From positions 186,001 through 250,000 of the forward strand of contig NZ_MAUE01000048.1 in the NCBI RefSeq assembly GCF_001702265.1: a stretch of 64,000 nucleotides of DNA. The letters run 5' to 3'. The DNA comes from Pseudomonas aylmerensis (lineage in GTDB: Bacteria; Pseudomonadota; Gammaproteobacteria; Pseudomonadales; Pseudomonadaceae). Below the pieces are notes generated by a model, which saw only the letters and a program-made list of their open reading frames with translations, did not search any database and was not told where the DNA came from. Position numbers and translations under genes: made by a program. Positions 58,094 through 64,000 of the stretch are shown piece by piece (position 1 is the first letter of the stretch; each line of letters starts with the position of its first letter).

Positions 58094-58860
58094 TGCTGCG
58101 TGTGGAAGACCTGCATATCCGTCGCGGCAGCAAGACAGTGTTGGCGGATATCACCCTCGATCTGTTGCCGGGCCAGGTGCTGGGCGTACTCGGCCCCAAC
58201 GGTGCGGGCAAGAGTACGTTGCTCGGCGCATTGTGCGGTGAGCTGCATCCCGACCAGGGCAAGGTGTGGCTGGACCAGCAAGCACTCAAAGACTGGACCG
58301 GCGCACAGCGCGCGCAGCGCTTGGCGGTATTGCCGCAAAGCTCGACCCTGGACTTTGCTTTTCGCGTGGAGGAAGTCGTCGGCATGGGGCGTTTGCCGCA
58401 TCAGACCGGCCGCACGCGCGATGACGAAATTATCGACGCGGCGCTACAGGCTGCGGATGTCGGCCACTTGAGCGGTCGCAGTTACCTGGCGTTGTCCGGT
58501 GGCGAGCGTCAGCGCGTCCACCTGGCGCGGGTGCTGGCGCAGCTATGGCCGGGCGAGACGGGGCAGACGTTGCTGCTGGATGAGCCCACTTCAATGCTGG
58601 ACCCGTTACATCAACACACCACATTGCAGGCGATTCGCACCTTTGCTGATCGCGGCGCGGCGGTGCTGGTGATTCTGCATGACCTGAATCTGGCGGCACG
58701 TTATTGCGACCGGATTTTGCTGCTGGAGCAGGGCCGACCGCATGCGCTGGACACGCCGGAACAGGTGATGCGTCCGGAGCCGCTGAAAGCCGTGTTCGGC
58801 CTGGATGTGTTGGTGCAGCCCCATCCTGAGCGGGGGCATCCCCTGATCATCGCCCGCTGA
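58093..58860 (+). CDS. hmuV: Heme ABC transporter ATP-binding protein
   Basis: A 255-residue ABC ATPase of the FepC/HmuV type. Walker A GPNGAGKS (34-41), signature [13 protein letters not shown] from 134, Walker [13 protein letters not shown] and the switch His in [13 protein letters not shown]. Powers heme import through HmuU. Last gene of a three-gene unit; the phuW-type gene found after phuV in P. aeruginosa is absent. Confidence 0.96.
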   Translation: MLRVEDLHIRRGSKTVLADITLDLLPGQVLGVLGPNGAGKSTLLGALCGELHPDQGKVWLDQQALKDWTGAQRAQRLAVLPQSSTLDFAFRVEEVVGMGRLPHQTGRTRDDEIIDAALQAADVGHLSGRSYLALSGGERQRVHLARVLAQLWPGETGQTLLLDEPTSMLDPLHQHTTLQAIRTFADRGAAVLVILHDLNLAARYCDRILLLEQGRPHALDTPEQVMRPEPLKAVFGLDVLVQPHPERGHPLIIAR

Positions 58861-58890
58861 ACGGTATGGCAGGCAGCTTTCTGCAGGCAA

Positions 58891-59001
58891 AAAAAGACCC
58901 GGCAAGAGCCGGGTCAAATAACCGTGATTAGCCTGATGAGGAGATAATCTGAGAGTCCGAACCAATGGTCTTTCAGTTATCGGCTGATCTCGCGACCAGT
59001 T
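58891..59001 (-). ncRNA. prrF: PrrF iron-responsive small RNA
   Basis: About 111 nt on the minus strand. It holds the PrrF core I recognise: ACTGGTCGCGAGATCAGCC near the 5' end, ATTATCTCCTCATCAGGC in the middle and a GACCCGGC..GCCGGGTC terminator with a long T-tract (58896-58915). Promoter and Fur box are directly upstream. PrrF RNAs repress iron-rich proteins such as SodB and succinate dehydrogenase when iron is low. Only one copy is here, unlike the tandem pair of P. aeruginosa; it sits by the heme genes as there. Confidence 0.93.
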
Positions 59002-59003
59002 GT

Positions 59004-59035
59004 GATAATCATAACGATTCTCATTTGAGAGTCAA
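59004..59035 (-). promoter_or_regulatory. Fur-box-covered promoter of prrF
   Basis: Minus strand: -35 TTGACT (59030-59035), 16-bp spacer, -10 TATGAT (59008-59013), start near 59001. A Fur box, plus-strand GATAATCATAACGATTCTC at 59004-59022, matches the consensus at 15 of 19 and covers the -10, so Fe-Fur should block transcription. Confidence 0.9.
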
Positions 59036-59113
59036 TGCTTGTTTTTGGTCGCTTCGGATTTTTCCTCAAACAATCGTTCGAAATGCCTGTAATTGCTGGG
59101 CTTGCTGACTGAT

Positions 59114-59386
59114 CTAATTTCTCTGCCGTGCCGAGATGGCGTCCAGCTGGCGGTTCAACGCCTCCTTGCGCTCGGCCGGAATGTCGTTCCAGTGCACATC
59201 CATCAAGGCCCCTTCGATTGCATACAGCAGCACTTTCGAAGCCCGGAACCCGCGTGTTCTCACTGCTCGATAGGCATCCACAGCCCCCAGGCGGCGCAAG
59301 TCGGACGCACTGTGGATGCCCACCGCATGCAGCCACTGTGCAGACGTCTTGCCGAGGTTTTTCAGGTGTTGCAGCTCATCATTCAT
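59114..59386 (-). CDS. TfoX C-terminal domain-like protein
   Basis: A 90-residue protein starting at ATG 59384-59386 with AAGGAGG 8 bp upstream. The whole chain resembles the TfoX C-terminal helix-hairpin-helix domain: LQHLKNLGKTSAQWLHAVGI, SASDLRRLGAVDAYRAVR and KVLLYAIEGALMDVHW. The N-terminal TfoX domain is absent. Such short forms are common in Pseudomonas; DNA or protein binding is likely but a role in competence is not supported. Confidence 0.85.
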   Translation of the reverse strand: MNDELQHLKNLGKTSAQWLHAVGIHSASDLRRLGAVDAYRAVRTRGFRASKVLLYAIEGALMDVHWNDIPAERKEALNRQLDAISARQRN

Positions 59387-59548
59387 CAAGCCTCCTTGCG
59401 ACGGCCGAATGGTGCGGTGGGTATCGTGACCAGGCAAGCCTGAAAAGGAGTGTAGCGCTCAGTAGGAAAAGCGTAGTTCTTTGGTCAGGAACGGCCTAAA
59501 AGCTTATAAGAATGACGCGGGGATTTTGACGGCGGGCAGGTGCAAGGT

Positions 59549-59574
59549 CCTTGGTACGTGGGTGCGTACCAAGG
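59549..59574. terminator. Hairpin after the pentapeptide-repeat gene
   Basis: CCTTGGTACG-TGGGTG-CGTACCAAGG, a perfect 10-bp stem 17 bp past the stop (minus direction). There is no clear T-tract. The 204-bp gap 59387-59590 holds nothing else I can name. Confidence 0.6.
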
Positions 59575-59590
59575 TCCGGGAGGACAATGT

Positions 59591-59935
59591 CTACTTGGTG
59601 CGGTAACGCAGGCGAGTGCCGAAATTGACCGACATGAGGATCTCGTCGGCGGTCAGTTCAGGTGGGAAGTAGGTGCCCGAGATTTGCGCATGGGCCAGGC
59701 TGGCGCCCTCCAGTGAGCAGTCACGCAAATCCAGGCCACGCAGGTCGGCGGAGCGGAAGTACGCGTCGGTGAAATCCACGCCGACGGCATTCAGCTCGCG
59801 CAGGTCCAAGCCGCGGAAGTCGCCGCCACGCATGTCGATCGCCCCTTCTTTTGGGCGTTCCTGATTGAAACCGCGGATATCGTCTTTATGCAGGAGCGAG
59901 TAGAGCGGTGTATCGAGAAGCTTGGGCTGACTCAT
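59591..59935 (-). CDS. Pentapeptide-repeat protein
   Basis: A 114-residue protein. Residues about 30-90 carry A(D/N)Lxx repeats (DFRGLDLRELNAVGVDFTDA, ADLRGLDLRDCSLEGASLAH), forming a short right-handed beta-helix. The N-terminal part KLLDTPLYSLLHKDDIRGFNQ is not a repeat. Some longer family members mimic DNA and bind gyrase, but this is too short to infer that. Function unknown; separate transcript. Confidence 0.85.
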   Translation of the reverse strand: MSQPKLLDTPLYSLLHKDDIRGFNQERPKEGAIDMRGGDFRGLDLRELNAVGVDFTDAYFRSADLRGLDLRDCSLEGASLAHAQISGTYFPPELTADEILMSVNFGTRLRYRTK

Positions 59936-60027
59936 GACGGCGACTCCTGTTGGATTTATGACGCCATTATAGTGCCACTATTGCTTGGTCGTGCGCCCAA
60001 GTAGACGACACGACCAAGAAATTTTTC

Positions 60028-61584
60028 TTACAGGCCCGGCAAGCGCTGACGAATATGCGCGACCAAGGCATCCAGTGTCCCGCTTTCATTGGTCTCGACG
60101 CGTTTGCTCAGCAGCAGTTCTTCGGCCGTCAGTGGGTCACGATTGGCCTGCTGTTCTTCGATTACCGCCAGCGTTGCGTCAGACGGATCGTTCTTGTCTG
60201 CCTGACGTTGTGCCAGCCAGGCGCTGATAACGGCTTGAGGTGCGTTGCAATCCAGGATCAGGAAAGGCGCGCCGGTGGCCTCGGCAACCTTGGCCGCTGC
60301 GTCGCGCTGTTCGCGTTTGAGGAAGGTCGCATCCAGCACTACCGGGTAGCCAGCACGCAATACGATGTCGGCGATTTCATTCAAGCGTGCGTAGGTGGCG
60401 GCGCTGGCATCCGCGGCATAAATGCCGGCCTGTGGCGTGTTTTCCACGTGTTGCTCGCCGAACAGGCGCTTGCGCTCCACATCCGAACGCAGGCGCACCG
60501 CCCCCAGTGCTTCGACCAGGCGCATGGCGACGTGGCTTTTGCCGACCGCCGAAACACCGTGGGTGATCGCCAGGAAACGCGATGGAATGGTGCTGTAGCT
60601 TTCGGCCAGGTTGGCGTAGTTACGGTACTGGCGCAGGGTAGTGGCGCGCTGCACCGGGCTTGCCTCGCTCGGCATGCTGAACAGCGAGATCTTGGCGCGA
60701 ACGAGCGCACGGTAGGCTTTGTAGAAGTTCAGGACTTCGAGGCCCTGATAGTCGCCGGTCAGTTCCAGGTACTGGCTGATAAAGCGCCGCGCCAGCGACT
60801 TGAGGCCACGGTCTTCCAGGTCCATCGCCAGGAAGCCGGTGTCGGCGTACACGTCGGTGAAACGGAACGGTTCGTTGAACTCGATGCAGTCGAAAATAAC
60901 CACGTGGCCATCGATCAAGGTGGCGTTGCCCAGGTGGATATCACCGTGACATTCGCGGGTGAAGCCTTCCAGCTTGCGCTGTGCCAGCAATGGCTTGAGG
61001 CGCTCGAAGCTGCTTTCAGCCCAGGCTTGCAGTGCTTCGAGTTGGTCCAGGTCGGCCTTGTCGCTGAGGAACGGGCGGATCTGGTCGAAGTTCTGCCGGA
61101 CCGGTGCCATCACTTCGTCCGGCGTGCCGGCAGGGTGATCCTGCGGGACTTTCGGCGCGGTAAGGTGAAAGTGCGCGATCTGTTTGGCCATTTCATCGAT
61201 GTGTGCGCTGGTCAGTTCGCCATTGGCCTGCAGGGTGCTGAGCAGTTGGCTTTGCGGGAACTGACGCATTTTCAATGCGTATTCGATGACCGGGCCGTCG
61301 CCGCCCAATTGCGGGGCTTCGGCCGTGCCGGTGATTGGCAATACTTCAAGATACAAATCTTCGGTCAGGCGCTGGTTGAGGCGCAGTTCTTCCTTGCAGA
61401 AGTGACCCCGGTCGTCCAACTGGGTGAAGTCCAGGAAGCCGAAGTTCATCGGCTTCTTCAATTTATACGCATAAGGACCGGTCAGGATGACCCATGAAAT
61501 ATGGGTCTCGATGACGTGGAACGCTTCTACCGGATGGGGGTATAAAGCCGGGTTTTGCAGGGCGGCGATCAGGGACTGGCTCAC
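60028..61584 (-). CDS. Phosphotransferase-fold / P-loop kinase fusion protein
   Basis: A 518-residue two-domain protein starting at GTG 61582-61584 with GAAGGA 6 bp upstream. Residues about 20-310 have an aminoglycoside-phosphotransferase-like kinase fold: AYKLKKPMNFGFLDF, the catalytic CHGDIHLGN (HGD at 213-215) and FDCIEF (metal Asp 232). Residues about 335-518 form a P-loop kinase with Walker A GVSAVGKS (343-350), RSDVERKRLFG and YPVVLDATFLK. Known as COG2187 plus COG0645 fusions; substrate unknown. Divergent from mrcB, 118 bp apart. Confidence 0.88.
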   Translation of the reverse strand: MSQSLIAALQNPALYPHPVEAFHVIETHISWVILTGPYAYKLKKPMNFGFLDFTQLDDRGHFCKEELRLNQRLTEDLYLEVLPITGTAEAPQLGGDGPVIEYALKMRQFPQSQLLSTLQANGELTSAHIDEMAKQIAHFHLTAPKVPQDHPAGTPDEVMAPVRQNFDQIRPFLSDKADLDQLEALQAWAESSFERLKPLLAQRKLEGFTRECHGDIHLGNATLIDGHVVIFDCIEFNEPFRFTDVYADTGFLAMDLEDRGLKSLARRFISQYLELTGDYQGLEVLNFYKAYRALVRAKISLFSMPSEASPVQRATTLRQYRNYANLAESYSTIPSRFLAITHGVSAVGKSHVAMRLVEALGAVRLRSDVERKRLFGEQHVENTPQAGIYAADASAATYARLNEIADIVLRAGYPVVLDATFLKREQRDAAAKVAEATGAPFLILDCNAPQAVISAWLAQRQADKNDPSDATLAVIEEQQANRDPLTAEELLLSKRVETNESGTLDALVAHIRQRLPGL

Positions 61585-61702
61585 GGGCGATCCTTCAGAG
61601 TCTGGAGAAAAACATGGCGGGCATTATGGCTGCTGCGGCCGGTCGTGCAAACCGCTGTCCGGCTCATGTTGATCAGCCATAAAGTGCGTATAATCCGCCG
61701 CC

Positions 61703-64000
61703 ATGACTCGAACCCGATCTCCCCGTTCCCGTAAAAAACCTCCTTCGCGTGGCCTGCGCCCATGGCTGGGCTGGGCGCTCAAGCTCGGCCTGGTGGGCCT
61801 TGTGGTGCTTGCCGGCTTCGCCGTTTACCTCGACGCCGTGGTCCAGGAGAAGTTCTCCGGCAAGCGCTGGACCATTCCGGCCAAGGTGTACGCACGCCCG
61901 CTGGAATTATTCACCGGCCAGAAGCTGAGCAAGGATGACTTCCTCACCGAACTCGATGCCCTGGGCTACCGCCGTGAACCCGTGAGCAATGGTCCGGGCG
62001 CTGCGGCTGTCAGCGGCAATACCGTCGACCTCAATACCCGTGGCTTCCAGTTCTATGAAGGCCTGGAAAAAGCCCAGCCGGTGCGCGTGCGTTTTTCCGG
62101 TGACTATGTAGCCGAGCTGTCATCGCTCAATGGCTCGAAGCTGCCGGTGGTGCGCCTCGAACCGCTGATGATCGGCGGGATTTACCCGAAGAATCTTGAA
62201 GATCGCATCCTGATCAAGCTGGATCAGGTGCCGCCGTATCTGCTCGAAACCCTGGTTGCTGTCGAGGACCGCGATTTCTACAGCCACTGGGGCGTGTCGC
62301 CGAAGTCGATTGCCCGCGCCATCTGGGTCAACACGTCTGGCGGCAAGATGACTCAGGGCGGCAGTACGCTCACCCAGCAGTTGGTGAAGAACTTCTACCT
62401 CACCAACGAGCGCAGCCTGACCCGTAAGCTCACGGAAGCCATGATGGCGATGCTGCTTGAACTGCATTACAGCAAGCAGGAAATCCTTGAGGCCTACCTC
62501 AATGAGGTCTTCGTCGGCCAGGACGGCCAGCGCGCGGTGCACGGTTTCGGCCTGGCCAGCCAGTTCTTCTTTGGCCAGCCGCTGTCCGAGCTGAAGCTGC
62601 ATCAGGTCGCGTTGCTGGTGGGCATGGTCAAGGGGCCTTCCTACTACAACCCGCGTCGCAATCCTGAGCGTGCGCTGGAGCGGCGCAACCTGGTGCTCGA
62701 TGTGCTTGAGCAGCAGGGCGTGGCCACCGCGGAACAAGTCGCTGCAGCCAAGAAAATGCCACTGGGTGTGACTACCCGCGGCAAATTGGCCGACAGCTCC
62801 TTCCCGGGCTTTATCGACCTGGTCAAGCGCCAGTTGCGTGAAGACTACCGTGACGAAGACTTGACCGAAGAAGGCCTGCGGATCTTCACCAGTTTCGACC
62901 CGATCCTGCAGATGAAGGCCGAAGCCTCGGTCAACGACACCTTCAAGCGCCTGACCGGTCGCAAAGGCTCCGACGAAGTCGAGGCCGCCATGGTCGTGAC
63001 CAACCCGGAAACCGGTGAAGTCCAGGCCATGATCGGCAGCCGCCAGGCCAGTTTTGCCGGTTTCAACCGTGCACTGGATGCGGTACGGCCGATCGGCTCG
63101 CTGGTCAAGCCGGCCGTCTACCTGACCGCGCTGGAAAAACCGAGCAAATACTCGCTGACCAGTTGGCTGTCGGATGACCCGCTGTCGGTCAAAGGAGCCG
63201 ATGGCCAGGTGTGGACGCCGCAGAACTTCGACCGTCGCTCCCACGGTACGGTGTTCCTGTACCAGGGGCTGGCGCATTCCTACAACATCTCTACCTCCCG
63301 GCTCGGCCTGGAAGTGGGCGTGCCGAACGTCCTCAAGACGCTGGCGCGCCTGGGCATCACCCGCGAGTTCCCGGCTTTCCCGTCGATCCTGCTGGGCGCT
63401 GGCGCAATGACGCCGATGGAAGTGGCGACCATGTACCAGACCCTCGCCAACGGTGGCTTCAATACGCCGATGCGCGGGATCCGCAGTGTGCTGACCGCCG
63501 AGGGCGAGCCGCTCAAGCGCTATCCCTTCCAGATCCAGCAGCGGTTCGACGCAGGCTCCATCTACCTGATCCAGAACGCCATGCAGCGCGTGATGCGCGA
63601 AGGTACCGGCAGCTCTGTCTATAAAGTGCTGCCGTCCAACCTGACGTTGGCGGGCAAGACGGGTACCAGTAACGACTCGCGCGACAGTTGGTTCGCAGGC
63701 TTCGGCCAGGACGTGCTGGCAGTGGTGTGGTTGGGGCGCGACGACAATGGCAAGACGCCGTTTACCGGTGCGACCGGTGCGCTGCAGGTCTGGACCAGTT
63801 TCATGCGCAAGGCCGACCCGCTGCCGCTGAACATGCCGCAGCCGGACAATATCGTGCAGGCCTGGATTGATCCGCACACCGGCCAGGGCTCTGACGCCAA
63901 CTGTCCGGGCGCGGTGCAGATGCCGTATATTCGCGGCAGCGAACCACCACCCGGCGCCGCATGCGGTGGCAGTGCCCCTGCTGACGCGGAATCGGTGATG
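61703..64000 (+). CDS. mrcB: Penicillin-binding protein 1b (3' end cut)
   Basis: The first 766 codons, open to the right edge; the P. aeruginosa protein is about 774, so only a few residues are missing. A bifunctional peptidoglycan synthase. Short basic cytoplasmic tail, membrane anchor (about 21-43), UB2H domain (about 60-150), glycosyltransferase domain with catalytic E188 (VAVEDRDFYSHWGV), and transpeptidase with S466 in IGSLVKP, SYN at 526-528 and KTGTS from 652. A TATAAT lies 8 bp before the ATG and no ribosome site is seen. Confidence 0.97.
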   Translation, partial: MTRTRSPRSRKKPPSRGLRPWLGWALKLGLVGLVVLAGFAVYLDAVVQEKFSGKRWTIPAKVYARPLELFTGQKLSKDDFLTELDALGYRREPVSNGPGAAAVSGNTVDLNTRGFQFYEGLEKAQPVRVRFSGDYVAELSSLNGSKLPVVRLEPLMIGGIYPKNLEDRILIKLDQVPPYLLETLVAVEDRDFYSHWGVSPKSIARAIWVNTSGGKMTQGGSTLTQQLVKNFYLTNERSLTRKLTEAMMAMLLELHYSKQEILEAYLNEVFVGQDGQRAVHGFGLASQFFFGQPLSELKLHQVALLVGMVKGPSYYNPRRNPERALERRNLVLDVLEQQGVATAEQVAAAKKMPLGVTTRGKLADSSFPGFIDLVKRQLREDYRDEDLTEEGLRIFTSFDPILQMKAEASVNDTFKRLTGRKGSDEVEAAMVVTNPETGEVQAMIGSRQASFAGFNRALDAVRPIGSLVKPAVYLTALEKPSKYSLTSWLSDDPLSVKGADGQVWTPQNFDRRSHGTVFLYQGLAHSYNISTSRLGLEVGVPNVLKTLARLGITREFPAFPSILLGAGAMTPMEVATMYQTLANGGFNTPMRGIRSVLTAEGEPLKRYPFQIQQRFDAGSIYLIQNAMQRVMREGTGSSVYKVLPSNLTLAGKTGTSNDSRDSWFAGFGQDVLAVVWLGRDDNGKTPFTGATGALQVWTSFMRKADPLPLNMPQPDNIVQAWIDPHTGQGSDANCPGAVQMPYIRGSEPPPGAACGGSAPADAESVM

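Noticed and set aside
59114-59386. TfoX competence regulator
   Set aside because: Only the C-terminal domain is present; no competence genes are nearby.

Overview
The window is a continuous stretch of core chromosome from a fluorescent pseudomonad (Pseudomonas fluorescens group or a close relative). Three things point there. The gene order closely follows the known Pseudomonas arrangement: lldPR, smpB, ratAB, bamE, fur, recN, grpE-dnaK-dnaJ, dapB, carAB, greA, ftsH, folP, glmM, tpiA, secG, rimP-nusA-infB-rbfA-truB-rpsO-pnp, then acs, pgi, panBC, folK, pcnB, cbrAB, dksA, heme ABC genes and mrcB. The regulatory RNAs CrcZ and PrrF sit at their expected places. Intergenic palindromes of the REP/REPIN type carry the GGGAGC..GCTTGCC core common in this group. 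I saw no prophage, insertion sequence, integrase or CRISPR array.

Layout. 1-1959: L-lactate permease (cut by the window edge) and its divergent regulator LldR, with a palindromic operator between. 1995-6228: smpB, ratA-ratB, bamE, fur and SOS-type recN with a LexA box. 6400-10504: heat-shock genes grpE, dnaK and dnaJ, with sigma-32-like promoters ahead of grpE and dnaK. 10514-16949: dapB, carA (TTG start, terminator in its leader), carB, greA and a small membrane protein. 16959-23559: yhbY, rlmE, ftsH, folP, glmM, tpiA, secG. 23582-32726: tRNA-Leu(GAG), initiator tRNA-Met and the translation/RNA-decay operon rimP to pnp, with several hairpins between the tRNAs and rimP.

33022-42626 holds a tandem-BON periplasmic protein, a 980-residue DUF748 envelope protein, an rRNA methyltransferase-like protein, an MpaB-type (DUF2236) protein, acetyl-CoA synthetase and glucose-6-phosphate isomerase. 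42840-46743 has panC-panB (no panD beside them), folK and pcnB. 46905-52030 is the carbon-catabolite control locus: cbrX-cbrA-cbrB, then a terminator, a CbrB-type palindrome, a sigma-54 promoter and CrcZ. 52093-55710: gluQ, dksA, an aminotransferase and sfsA. 55707-59001: a Rieske-type ferredoxin, a Fur box, the heme ABC genes hmuTUV and Fur-controlled PrrF. 59114-64000: a TfoX C-terminal-like protein, a pentapeptide-repeat protein, a phosphotransferase/P-loop kinase fusion and mrcB (PBP1b), cut just before its end.

The protein content is ordinary housekeeping. The most rewarding material is non-coding: CrcZ and its control region, PrrF, the carA leader, the tRNA-rimP terminator cluster and the REPINs. 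I found no convincing new multi-gene system. The best protein-level candidates for follow-up are the nearly identical tandem BON repeats, the phosphotransferase/kinase fusion, the DUF748 protein with an OmpA-like tail, and the heme ABC cassette lacking its usual receptor and cytoplasmic partner.
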